Origin: Desulfotignum sp.
Lineage (GTDB): Bacteria; Desulfobacterota; Desulfobacteria; Desulfobacterales; Desulfobacteraceae
DNA: 35,550 nucleotides
Direction of reading: 5' to 3'
Assembly (NCBI GenBank): GCA_011390615.1
Contig: JAABSB010000012.1
Span: forward strand, 1-35,550
Numbering within the stretch: position 1 is the stretch's first letter; each line of letters starts with the position of its first letter. The notes beneath the pieces are model-generated. The model was not told the origin of the DNA. It searched no databases and saw only the letters and a list, made by a program, of their open reading frames with translations. A program made the translations under genes and the position numbers. This document shows positions 6,374 through 14,128 of this stretch, in pieces.

Positions 6374-7210
6374 ATGCTTATCATGAAAAATTTTTGTAGC
6401 TTGTTTGTTTGTGTTGTGTTGATAATTCCGGTTTTGTGTTATGCATCAGACTGGGATTTAGATGCTGATGGAGATGTGGATGGAAAAGATGTGTATCTAT
6501 TGACAGGTGCTTTTTCATCAGATCATCTTGAGCCGTTTGCCGCAGTGTTTGGCAGTGTAGAAACAACCTGTGGCGCTTATGTCGCCCCTGGTGGGGTATG
6601 GAAGGAATTTGACTGCTACAACCTGGCAGCCGTTGGCAGGGATTTAGGCCATAATCCATTCATACCGTCCTGGAGCCTTATCGGAGGTTATTGGCAGTGG
6701 GGCAGGAAGGGGCCTGATCCCAGCGATTGGCATGATATTAATACGGAGCATTTTGCCCATGGACCTACTGGGCCAGGTGATGGGGAAACAAACGAAGGTG
6801 AGATCAGTGGATGGGACCAAACAAATGCTCCCGATGGTGCCTGGTCTGGTAATGACAAGACTGACGATGATCCTTGCCTTGACGGGTTCAGGGTGCCTAG
6901 CATTGCCCAGTGGATGGGAGTAATTACTAACAACATTCAGACCACCGTGGGGACGTGGACAAACAGTGCGACTAACTACAGCAGTGCCCTGATTTTTGGC
7001 ACCGAGCTGATGTTGCCGGCCGCCGGCAGCCGCTACTACACCAGCAGCGGGGCGTTGAGCAGCCGTGGCGACAACGGCTTCTACTGGAGTGGTTCAGAGT
7101 ACTCCGGCACCTACGGCGCATGGGGCATGTACTTCAGCAGTTCGAACGTCGGCGCGGGCAGCGGCGGCTTCCGCCAGGACGGTCACTCTGTCCGTTGTGT
7201 CGCAGAATAA
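6374..7210 (+). CDS. Secreted FISUMP-type C-type-lectin-fold protein; probable DGR variable protein
   Basis: The protein has 278 residues with an N-terminal signal peptide (CSLFVCVVLIIPVLCYAS). A single dockerin/EF-hand-like calcium loop (DLDADGDVDGKDVYLL) follows at about residues 28-43. From about residue 65 it reads as a Fibrobacter-succinogenes-major-paralogous (FISUMP) C-type-lectin domain: WKEFDCYNLAAVG, YWQWGRK, DPCLDGFRVPSIAQW, ELMLPAAGSRYY, GFYWSGSEYS and the terminal HSVRCVAE. In codons 220-271 (7031-7186), 35 of 52 codons end in C, unlike the AT-rich first half. This is what AAC-rich templates leave after adenine mutagenesis in diversity-generating retroelements. No reverse transcriptase or template lies in the window. 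AGGAGG precedes the ATG at 6374 by two bases; the in-frame ATG at 6383 is an alternative start. It sits directly after the IS200/IS605 right end. Confidence 0.8.
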   Translation: MLIMKNFCSLFVCVVLIIPVLCYASDWDLDADGDVDGKDVYLLTGAFSSDHLEPFAAVFGSVETTCGAYVAPGGVWKEFDCYNLAAVGRDLGHNPFIPSWSLIGGYWQWGRKGPDPSDWHDINTEHFAHGPTGPGDGETNEGEISGWDQTNAPDGAWSGNDKTDDDPCLDGFRVPSIAQWMGVITNNIQTTVGTWTNSATNYSSALIFGTELMLPAAGSRYYTSSGALSSRGDNGFYWSGSEYSGTYGAWGMYFSSSNVGAGSGGFRQDGHSVRCVAE

Positions 7211-7374
7211 TCTGACTATTTGACCATTCAACAATTGCGGCAATGCTTTGCCCAGGTATAAAGGCAGAAAAAGCAGTGTGTAATCAGCCGTTTCAATGCT
7301 GTTTTCCGTACTGATTCGGTGGAGAATTTTCTGAAGGCCCTGAGGATTCAGCATTTGGTAAGGAGATCGAATCA

Positions 7375-8889
7375 ATGAAATTTGTCATCGCACAGATGCT
7401 GCACGAGTCACATACATTTATACCGCAATTGACAACACTTGGGGATTTTAATCCGCTGGGGGGCGGTGTGCCGTTTGAGGGGGAAAATGCAATGGCTGCC
7501 CTGCGGGGGAGAAACAGCGGCGCCACTGCATTTCTTGACCTTGCGGAAAGCACCGGTGCAGACGTTGTCGTGCCCATTGCCGGTCAGGCCTTGCCGTCAG
7601 GGCCTGTTGAGAATTCTGCCTTTGAATATTTTTGTGAAAAAATTACAGCCGCTGTCAAAAAAGGATGTGATGCCGTGCTGCTTGATCTGCACGGGGCCAT
7701 GGCGACCCCCGGTTATCCGGATGCAGAAGGAGAACTGCTGTACCGCATCCGCAGTATCGCCCCCGAAATTCCCATTGCCCTGGCACTCGATTTTCACTGC
7801 ATCATCACACCGAAAATGGTCGATAATGCAACGGTGATCTCAATTTACCGGACCACCCCGCATATTGATATGTATGAAACAGGGCAACGCGCAGGGGGAA
7901 CACTGCTCAACCATCTCAGGGGGAAGTGTGAAGCGGTCACGGTTGCAAGGCGGATTCCCCTGATGGCAAGCCTGGAAAATATGGGTAACGACACACCACC
8001 GATGAAACAGTTGCTCGAGATGCTGCAGCAGATGGAAGCAGATCATTCGGAGATCCTTAACGCCGGTCTTTCAGGCGGACATCCTTTTTCAGACATTGCA
8101 CCGGGCGGTATGACAGCCGTCTTCGTTACAGACAAAAATCCTGAGAAAGGTGCCGCAGCAGCTGAAAAACTGCTGAAAACAGCATGGGACAGCCGCAATG
8201 ATTTGATCTATCAGTTAGAACCTATCCGGAAGTCACTGAAACATGCCAAAAGTCTGGATGAGGGACCGGTCATCATGGTTGACTCGGGTGACATCCCTTC
8301 ATCCGGTGGATACGGCGCTGACATGACGGTTCTCAAAGAGGCGGTAGCCATGGGTTTTGCGGATATGGCCGTGGGACCGGTCTTTGACCCGGTATCTGCC
8401 CGGACCATGTTCGCGGCCGGGGTCGGCAGCGAGGTGACACTGGCACTCGGGGGGAAAACGCAAGTACCGCTCCTCAACTATGTGAGCGAACCCATGCAGA
8501 TCAGCGGGATGGTAAGGGCGGTTTCCGATGCGCCGATTACTCTGACCGGACCCATGCTCAAAGGGTTGACCATCTCCCTGGGCCGCATGGCCGTTCTATC
8601 CACAGGGTCCATCGAGATTATGGTAACGGAAAAAAGAGGGGAAGCGATCGATCTTGGCATCCTGGCACACATGGGAATCAATCCGTCAGAAAAGAAGTAT
8701 ATGCTGATCAAATCCAGGCAGCATTTCCGGGCGGCGTTCGGTCCCATTGCCAGACACATGTTATGGGTCTGTGGTCCCGGTCCGACCTGTTCCGATGTGA
8801 CCGGATTTCCATTTGAGCACATTGAAAGACCCGTGTTCCCCCTGGACGAAGATGTCCGGTTTCGTCTGGACAGGCTTGGAAAATGGTAA
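7375..8889 (+). CDS. M81-family (MlrC-like) metallopeptidase
   Basis: The protein has 504 residues. The start MKFVIAQMLHESHTFIP carries the family's H-E-[ST]-[NH]-T-F motif, followed by LLDLHGAM and LALDFHCIIT, the Asp/His-rich metal-binding segments of the MlrC (microcystinase C, DUF1485) N-terminal domain. VDSGDIPSSGGYGADMTVL begins the C-terminal domain. Length matches the family. Characterised MlrC hydrolyses linear peptides containing unusual residues; most relatives are uncharacterised amide hydrolases. GGAGATCG lies before the ATG. A GltS-type symporter gene follows after 60 bases, so a substrate imported by that carrier is a reasonable guess. Confidence 0.88.
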   Translation: MKFVIAQMLHESHTFIPQLTTLGDFNPLGGGVPFEGENAMAALRGRNSGATAFLDLAESTGADVVVPIAGQALPSGPVENSAFEYFCEKITAAVKKGCDAVLLDLHGAMATPGYPDAEGELLYRIRSIAPEIPIALALDFHCIITPKMVDNATVISIYRTTPHIDMYETGQRAGGTLLNHLRGKCEAVTVARRIPLMASLENMGNDTPPMKQLLEMLQQMEADHSEILNAGLSGGHPFSDIAPGGMTAVFVTDKNPEKGAAAAEKLLKTAWDSRNDLIYQLEPIRKSLKHAKSLDEGPVIMVDSGDIPSSGGYGADMTVLKEAVAMGFADMAVGPVFDPVSARTMFAAGVGSEVTLALGGKTQVPLLNYVSEPMQISGMVRAVSDAPITLTGPMLKGLTISLGRMAVLSTGSIEIMVTEKRGEAIDLGILAHMGINPSEKKYMLIKSRQHFRAAFGPIARHMLWVCGPGPTCSDVTGFPFEHIERPVFPLDEDVRFRLDRLGKW

Positions 8890-8949
8890 GATTTTCGGCT
8901 CTTTTTGACCTGGTCGGCAGTGCATTGTTAACAGCAGGATGGAGGAGAT

Positions 8950-10314
8950 ATGGTTCAGCAGTCTTTTATGCCGTTTTTCGCACCCTTTGGGTGGCTTGCC
9001 GTGATGTTGCTGATTGGCGTAATTCTCAGGGCAAAGGTTGGCTTTTTCCAGCGGTTTTTATTTCCGGCAGCCATTATCGGCGGACTGGTCGGCTTTATCG
9101 TTAAAAGTGCCGGATGGTGTGACATCCCTTATGAGACCTTTGTCAGCTTTGCTATCCACCTGTTCACAATCAGTTTTATTTCCATCGGATTGACAGGAAC
9201 AGATGAGGCGGCAGCCAGCCACAGCGGTTCGATGCGCAAGAGTATTGTCCGCGGCATGCTCTGGATGGCCTGTGTTTACGTTGCCATGATTGCGATCCAG
9301 GGCCTTGTCGGCGGATCTGCCATCTATCTGTCCAACCTCATAACCGGCAACCCGATCTGGCCGGGCTTAGGCATGCTGGTCGGAACCGGCTTTGCCCAGG
9401 GACCTGGACAAACCGTTGCACTGGCCGCTGTCTGGGAAAACTCCTTCCACATAAAGGATGCTGTCTCAATCGGACTCTGCTTTACTGCAATCGGCTTCTT
9501 CATCGCCAGTCTGGTGGGGGTGCCCCTGGCCAACTGGGGGGTTCGCAACGGACTGACCACAACAAAGGCCGGAGCGCTTTCCAGGGATATCCTGAAAGGG
9601 CTGCATCCCAGGAAGAAAGGAGATCCCGCTGGAAAACTGACCACCCACTCCAGTAACGCCGACGGCCTTGCCTTTCAACTGTCCATTGTCCTGGCTGTCT
9701 ATATACTGACCTATTTTGAATGTCAGCTCATGGAATCATTGCTGCCGGGACCGATCAAGGCCCTGGCATTCGGGTTGATGTTTCTGTGGGGGATGTTCAC
9801 TGCCATCATCATCCGCTGGCTTCTCGGGAAAATGGGTCTGACAGATTATATTGATAACAATGTCCAGCGGCGTATAACCGGCGTTTCGGTGGATTTCATG
9901 ATTATCGCCACGCTGACCGGAGTCAAGGTCACTGCCATCTGGGGGAACATTATCCCGATTCTGCTGGTGTCTTTGACTGCCGGCCTGGTTACCTTTGGTT
10001 TTATTCTTTATTTCGGACGAAGAATGGAGGAGTACGGTTTTGAGCGGATGCTGGCCATTTTTGGTACTGCGACAGGCACAGGTGCCAGCGGGCTGATGCT
10101 GCTCAGGATCGTGGATCCGGATTTCAAATCCCCGGCCGCAGCCGAACTGGGGTTATATAATGCGTTTGCCCTGGTTCTGCTCCCGCTTACCCTGGTGATC
10201 TTTCCGCTGCCGCAGATGAATGTCCTTATCCTGTTTGCCGTACTGACAGGGTATGCGCTGGCAGCTGTGGCCGGGCTGAAACTGTTCGGGTTCTGGAAGG
10301 CAAGGAGCTGGTAA
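8950..10314 (+). CDS. GltS-like sodium:glutamate symporter (ESS family)
   Basis: The protein has 454 residues with about 10-12 membrane helices. Hallmarks of the glutamate:Na+ symporter family are two repeated halves with re-entrant GTGFAQGPGQ and FGTATGTGASGLML segments, and the opening GWLAVMLLIGVILRAKV. It is somewhat longer than the about 400 residues of E. coli GltS. The ATG follows GGAGGAGATATGG. It is 60 bases downstream of the M81 peptidase gene and probably in one transcript. The transported solute may be glutamate or a related amino acid; only the family is certain. Confidence 0.85.
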   Translation: MVQQSFMPFFAPFGWLAVMLLIGVILRAKVGFFQRFLFPAAIIGGLVGFIVKSAGWCDIPYETFVSFAIHLFTISFISIGLTGTDEAAASHSGSMRKSIVRGMLWMACVYVAMIAIQGLVGGSAIYLSNLITGNPIWPGLGMLVGTGFAQGPGQTVALAAVWENSFHIKDAVSIGLCFTAIGFFIASLVGVPLANWGVRNGLTTTKAGALSRDILKGLHPRKKGDPAGKLTTHSSNADGLAFQLSIVLAVYILTYFECQLMESLLPGPIKALAFGLMFLWGMFTAIIIRWLLGKMGLTDYIDNNVQRRITGVSVDFMIIATLTGVKVTAIWGNIIPILLVSLTAGLVTFGFILYFGRRMEEYGFERMLAIFGTATGTGASGLMLLRIVDPDFKSPAAAELGLYNAFALVLLPLTLVIFPLPQMNVLILFAVLTGYALAAVAGLKLFGFWKARSW

Positions 10315-10331
10315 CTGACCAGCAAAATCTT

Positions 10332-10354
10332 CCGGCCGCCGGTGAGATGGCCGG
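10332..10354 (+). promoter_or_regulatory. GC-rich hairpin between gltS-like gene and methyltransferase
   Basis: CCGGCC and GGCCGG pair around an 11-base loop in the 75-base gap. No T-run follows, so it is not a standard terminator; it could attenuate transcription or stabilise an mRNA end. Confidence 0.3.
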
Positions 10355-10389
10355 CACAATGGGAGGAAAATGGCTTAAGGAGTCTGCCT

Positions 10390-11193
10390 GTGAATGATTT
10401 CAATGTGTTTATGGATGAACTGCCCCTGTGGTCGGCACCGTTCGGCCTGAAGCTGCTGGATATGCTGCGTTTCAGAAAGCATGTCACGGTGCTGGATATC
10501 GGGTGCGGGGAAGGGTTTCCCATCATCGAGATCGCATCCAGGTTCGGGGAAACCAGCCGGTGCATCGGGCTGGACCCGCTGGCAGGACCATTGAAACGGC
10601 TGTCCTTTAAAAAACAGGTGTACGGCCTGCCCGGGGTTTATGCTGTGCAGGGGGCGGTAGAGGCCTTGCCATTTGCGGATCGTTCGGTGGACCTGGTGGT
10701 GTCCAACAACGGCACCAATAATGTGGCGGATGTTCACAAGACTTTCATGGAGTGCCGCAGGATTATGAAGCCGGGGGGCCAGCTGGTGATTGCCGTGAAT
10801 ACCGAGCAGACCATGACCGAGTTCTACCAATTGTTTGAAGCGGTTCTTCTGGAGCAGGGCCTGGCTGAATCCATGGCGAAAATAAAGGACCAGATCCGCA
10901 GAAAACGGCTTTCCAGAACGGAGTTGGAATCTGTGCTGCACACCTGTGGATTTGGGGTCCGGCAGGTGATCAAGGACCGGTTTTCCATGCGGTTTGTTGA
11001 CGGCACAACTTTGTTTCAGCATTATCTGATCCGGAATTTTTTTCTGGATGGCTGGAAAAGTCTGGTGCCACCGGACAGGCAGGAGGAAATCTTTGCCCGG
11101 ATCGAAGCACGCCTGAACAAGACGGCAGGTGAGAAAGGCCATGTCAGCCTGACCATCCCGTATATGGTTCTGGACGGGTTCCCGGTTTTCTGA
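10390..11193 (+). CDS. Class I SAM-dependent methyltransferase
   Basis: The protein has 267 residues from the GTG at 10390, chosen because AAGGAG lies seven bases before it; an in-frame ATG at 10342 has no such site. SAM-binding motif I is VLDIGCGEGFPIIEIA near residue 35. Motif II (GLDPL) and the post-motif segment LPFADRSVDLVVSNNGTNNV follow, then CRRIMKPGGQLVIAV. The C-terminal 90 residues are a helical cap without a known signature. It resembles Methyltransf_11/UbiE-like enzymes acting on small molecules; the acceptor is unknown. A LysE exporter follows 51 bases later, an arrangement that may mean a methylated product is exported. Confidence 0.82.
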   Translation: MNDFNVFMDELPLWSAPFGLKLLDMLRFRKHVTVLDIGCGEGFPIIEIASRFGETSRCIGLDPLAGPLKRLSFKKQVYGLPGVYAVQGAVEALPFADRSVDLVVSNNGTNNVADVHKTFMECRRIMKPGGQLVIAVNTEQTMTEFYQLFEAVLLEQGLAESMAKIKDQIRRKRLSRTELESVLHTCGFGVRQVIKDRFSMRFVDGTTLFQHYLIRNFFLDGWKSLVPPDRQEEIFARIEARLNKTAGEKGHVSLTIPYMVLDGFPVF

Positions 11194-11244
11194 TAAAAGG
11201 CACAAAGCAGTATGCAACCATATTTTTTTCAGGAATATTGATCC

Positions 11245-11865
11245 ATGATGCAGTTGGGTACGTGGTTTACCTTTTTTGTGATGATGACAGCCATTGCCTA
11301 TACCCCGGGGCCCATGACCATGTTTGCCATGTCTTCCAGTGTAAAACATGGGTTATACCGGACTTTGCCGGGCATTTTCGGTGGTTCGGCAGCCTATATG
11401 ATCCAGATGGTCGTGGTGTACCTGGGGCTCGGGGTGATTGTCCAGAACTCCACGGTTGTCTTCAACACCATCAAGTGGGTGGGGGTCATCTACCTGATCC
11501 TGCTGGGGCTCAAGAACTGGCGGCAGTCTGTCCAGGATATGGAGATGACACATAACGGCCTGCCAGTCTCCCCGGTCAAGCAGTTTTCTCTGGGGTGTGC
11601 CACGGGCATGTCCAACCCGAAGTCCATTCTGGTGTTCACTGTTCTGTTTCCCCAGTTTATCCATCCGGATCATTACACCGCCCATTTTGCTGTTCTGGCA
11701 GCCAGTTTCTTCGTCATCCAGGGCAGCAGCGCTCTGGCCTATGCCCTGTTCGGCGCACGGGTGTTCAAGTGGCTGCGGCAACGGCAACTGGTCCATGTTC
11801 AGAACCGTATCACGGCGGTGATCCTCTTTTGCGCCGGCGGGATACTGGCGGTCAGTAAAAAATAG
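11245..11865 (+). CDS. LysE/RhtB-family amino-acid exporter
   Basis: The protein has 206 residues with six predicted membrane helices. It starts with AYTPGPMTMFAMSSSVKHG, the conserved N-terminal signature of LysE-type translocators, and contains LGCATGMSNPKSILVFTVLFPQF, the second conserved repeat. Members export amino acids or related small molecules using the proton gradient. A 94-bp piece of this gene (11485-11578) is duplicated at 4976-5069. AGGA precedes the ATG by about ten bases. Confidence 0.9.
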   Translation: MMQLGTWFTFFVMMTAIAYTPGPMTMFAMSSSVKHGLYRTLPGIFGGSAAYMIQMVVVYLGLGVIVQNSTVVFNTIKWVGVIYLILLGLKNWRQSVQDMEMTHNGLPVSPVKQFSLGCATGMSNPKSILVFTVLFPQFIHPDHYTAHFAVLAASFFVIQGSSALAYALFGARVFKWLRQRQLVHVQNRITAVILFCAGGILAVSKK

Positions 11866-12016
11866 GCGGCCGGATCTCCGGGCGTTTCCTCTGGACCGGG
11901 TCATGAACGGATCAGATTTTCCCAACATTGCCTATGCCTGGGACCGGGAACTCAAGTGGCTGGCCGTTTCCGGCAAATATTTCAAGTCACTTTTGCCGGT
12001 TTCTAATTGACAAGAA

Positions 12017-12033
12017 ATAGGATCTTATCCTAT
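12017..12033 (+). promoter_or_regulatory. ATAGGAT-CTT-ATCCTAT inverted repeat upstream of the peroxiredoxin
   Basis: This is a perfect 7-bp inverted repeat with a 3-base centre. It lies just ahead of a TTGACA-type -35 element, the usual position for an operator. The peroxide regulators PerR, OxyR and Fur have recognisably different boxes, so the binding protein is unknown. Confidence 0.45.
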
Positions 12034-12089
12034 CTTGGTTTTGACATTAAAACCTGTGGATAACAAATTTCAATGTCAAAACTACCAAG
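12034..12089 (+). promoter_or_regulatory. Promoter embedded in a long interrupted inverted repeat before the peroxiredoxin
   Basis: CTTGG plus TTTTGACATT (12034-12048) pairs with AATGTCAAAA, a 3-base bulge, and CCAAG (12072-12089). The 23-base centre includes TGTGGATAACAAAT. TTGACA at 12041-12046 is a good -35 box, and ATAAC/AACAAAT-like bases about 15-17 further on may be the -10. The right arm ends next to the AAGGAGG ribosome-binding site. It could be a dimer-binding operator or, if transcription starts upstream, a leader hairpin. Confidence 0.5.
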
Positions 12090-12103
12090 CAAGGAGGTAA
12101 TAT

Positions 12104-12823
12104 ATGGCAGAAAAATCCACTGTGGGATGCAAGCGCCCTTCGGCCAAAATTGAGAAAAATCCTGAAGAAAGGCCTCAACCCGATACACCTGTGTCACAAG
12201 GAGAACACCACATGATTCAGATCGGACAAAAAGCGCCGGACTTCACTGCTCCGGCCTATTTCAACAATGAATTCACAGAAGTCAAACTGTCAGATCACCT
12301 GGGAAAATGGGTTGTCCTGTGCTTTTATCCCGGTGATTTTACCTTTGTCTGAGCCACTGAAATCTCGGCGGTCGCCGAGAAAAATGCAGAATTCGAAGCC
12401 CTGGACGTCCAGATGCTTTCCATGAGCGTTGACAGCATGTTTGTCCACAAAATGTGGGTGGACAAAGAACTGTCCAAAATGGTTACCGCTAAAACCGTTC
12501 CTTTTCCCATGCTCTCCGACGGCGGCGGCAGTATCGGAAAAATGTACGGGGTATACGACCAGGATGAGGGCGTGGATATCCGGGGCCGGTTCCTGATCGA
12601 TCCGGACGGCATTATTCAGGCGTATGAAATGGTTGCCCCCCCGGTCGGACGGAATATCCCCGAAACCCTGCGCCAGATTCAGGCATTTCAGCTGGTCCGT
12701 GAAGGCAAAGGCACCAAGGCGACACCTTCTGGATGGAGACCGGGTAAAACCGTTCTGGAACCCGGACCCGATCTAGTAGGCAATGTCTGGAAAGTGTGGA
12801 CCGTGGACAAGGCATTTGATTGA
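12104..12823 (+). CDS. Selenocysteine-containing peroxiredoxin (UGA at 12350-12352)
   Basis: Two frames separated only by a TGA join in phase to give a 239-residue AhpC/Prx protein: [25 protein letters not shown]. The U falls exactly at the peroxidatic cysteine of the PGDFTFVCPTE motif. Downstream are the usual [20 protein letters not shown] and GRFLIDPDG segments. A SECIS-like hairpin begins 10 bases after the UGA. Selenoprotein peroxiredoxins are known in anaerobes; the reaction is peroxide reduction with a reductant such as thioredoxin. The proline after the active residue is alanine here, and where 2-Cys enzymes have VCPxxW this protein has ATPSGW, so the C-terminal resolving cysteine is absent. 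A first start (12104, AAGGAGG) gives a 36-residue extension with a cysteine; a second (12212, AAGGAG) starts at [11 protein letters not shown], the family's usual start. Confidence 0.92.
12363..12380 (+). promoter_or_regulatory. Bacterial SECIS element
   Basis: TCTCGGC, loop GGTC, GCCGAGA: a 7-bp perfect stem whose 4-base loop contains the GGUC found in the apical loop of the E. coli fdhF element. The loop lies 17 bases after the UGA, in the range bacterial SelB needs. The hairpin is within the coding region and translates as ISAVAEK. Confidence 0.85.
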
Positions 12824-12831
12824 CATTGAAC

Positions 12832-12864
12832 CTGACACAGGTACGCGCATGGTACCTGTGTCAG
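12832..12864. terminator. 13-bp perfect hairpin after the peroxiredoxin
   Basis: CTGACACAGGTAC, a 7-base loop, then GTACCTGTGTCAG, eight bases after the stop codon. The stem is long and perfect, but no T-run follows on either strand. It lies between two converging genes, so it may slow polymerase or protect mRNA ends rather than act as a classical intrinsic terminator. Confidence 0.45.
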
Positions 12865-12943
12865 ACAACAAACCCTTATACGACCGCACCCCCAGTGTTC
12901 ATCTTGTTCAATTTTGGGGAGAGACATTTTTTTGGAATCTTCA

Positions 12944-14059
12944 TCAGGATGATTTGATGATATCCCTGGCAACGGTAAATTTTTCGATTTTCTTTTCATC
13001 AACCGCCACACCCATGCCGGGGGTGTCCGGCACATCCACGGTGCTGTCGGGGTTCAAAGACATCTGGGGAACAATGATATCGTCGCTCAGATAATACCGG
13101 GGCGGGATGAGATCATTGTGATAGGTGCAGTTGTCAAGGCTGGCCATGGCCAGGCCATAGGTCAGTGCCAGCCCGGTTTCAATCATCTGTCCGACCCAGC
13201 AGCCGATATTATATTTTTTTGCCGTGTCATGGATGGCCAGAGAGGGGGACAACCCACCGCACCGTCCCTGTTTAATGTTGATGATCCGGCAGGCGTTCAT
13301 CAGTCCGGCCATATCTGCGGTATAGGGGCTGGTGATGGATTCATCCAGGCATATCGGCGTGTTGATGGCCGCCTGGAGGCGGGCATGGTAATACAGATCC
13401 TCCCATGTCAGGGGCTGTTCGATCATGGTCAGGTTAAACCGGTCCAGGGCAATTAGAATATCCCGGTCATCCGGCCAGGCATAATCGGTATTGGCATCCA
13501 CCATCAACAGCAGGTCCGGATAGGCATTCCGGACTTTTTCAAGCACCTGGACATCCCAGCCGTGGCTGATTTTCAGTTTTATCCGGTTGAATCCATATGC
13601 CAGGTATTGCGCGATCAGATCCAGCAGCTTTTCCACGGAATCCTGAATCCCGATGCCGTGGCCCACCGGGATCCGGGACCTGGTTCCCCCCAGCAGTCCT
13701 GCAATGGATACATTCTCTTTCAAAGAGTTCAGTGCCCAGACGGCATTTTCCAGGCCTGCCTTGGCCATGTTGTGCCCTTTGAACCGGCCGGCCAGGTTCC
13801 AGAAATCCGCTGGAGAGTGCAGCGCTTTTCCCATGACCGCCGGCAGGATAACGTTTTTGAGGATGGTTCGCACCGTTCCCGGGGTTTCATAGGTGGAAAA
13901 GGGGATGTCCTTGCATACGCATTCACTGAATACGGCAGCATCTTTTGTGAACACCTTGAGAACAATTTTGTCCAGGCAGGTGTTTTTCTGGTAACTGGTC
14001 TGATACGGCAGACGTAATGGTATCTGCACATGGATGATGTCCACCCGGTCGATAATCAT
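12944..14059 (-). CDS. Enolase-superfamily racemase/epimerase (NSAR/OSBS-like, MLE subgroup)
   Basis: The protein has 371 residues. Catalytic and metal-binding residues of the muconate-lactonising subgroup are present in order: Lys161 and Lys163 (RIKLKISHGWD), Asp188 (VDANTDY), Glu214 (MIEQPL), Asp239 (CLDESI) and Lys263 (NIKQGRCGG). The KLKI...GWD and NIKxGRxGG patterns are closest to the N-succinylamino acid racemase/o-succinylbenzoate synthase family. No menaquinone genes are nearby. With a peptide-type ABC importer and an amidohydrolase upstream, racemisation of an N-acyl amino acid or epimerisation of a dipeptide is more likely than menaquinone synthesis. It is the last gene of the GntR-controlled operon, 69 bases after the binding protein. 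Confidence 0.82.
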   Translation of the reverse strand: MIIDRVDIIHVQIPLRLPYQTSYQKNTCLDKIVLKVFTKDAAVFSECVCKDIPFSTYETPGTVRTILKNVILPAVMGKALHSPADFWNLAGRFKGHNMAKAGLENAVWALNSLKENVSIAGLLGGTRSRIPVGHGIGIQDSVEKLLDLIAQYLAYGFNRIKLKISHGWDVQVLEKVRNAYPDLLLMVDANTDYAWPDDRDILIALDRFNLTMIEQPLTWEDLYYHARLQAAINTPICLDESITSPYTADMAGLMNACRIINIKQGRCGGLSPSLAIHDTAKKYNIGCWVGQMIETGLALTYGLAMASLDNCTYHNDLIPPRYYLSDDIIVPQMSLNPDSTVDVPDTPGMGVAVDEKKIEKFTVARDIIKSS

Positions 14060-14128
14060 GACAATTTCCCTGGGGCGGGAGATGGTCCCGAAGCAGGCAC
14101 CATCTCCCCCCTGGCTGGTGTGTTATGG

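Noticed and set aside
7239-7252. GGCAA-TGCT-TTGCC hairpin after the FISUMP gene as the DGR homing cruciform
   Set aside because: The stem is only 5 bp and lies 28 bases past the stop, weaker and further away than the known examples; kept out as evidence.
11904-12011. 35-codon frame beginning MNGSDFPNIAYAWDRELKWL
   Set aside because: No ribosome-binding site and no recognised family; it may be a gene scrap but support is too thin to list.
12353-12823. Peroxiredoxin read as two separate genes or a nonsense pseudogene
   Set aside because: The frame is unchanged across the TGA, the TGA sits exactly at the active-site codon, and a SECIS hairpin follows.
12832-12864. Hairpin after the peroxiredoxin as a second SECIS
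   Set aside because: It lies after the stop codon, has no GGUC-type loop, and bacterial SECIS elements sit directly behind the UGA.
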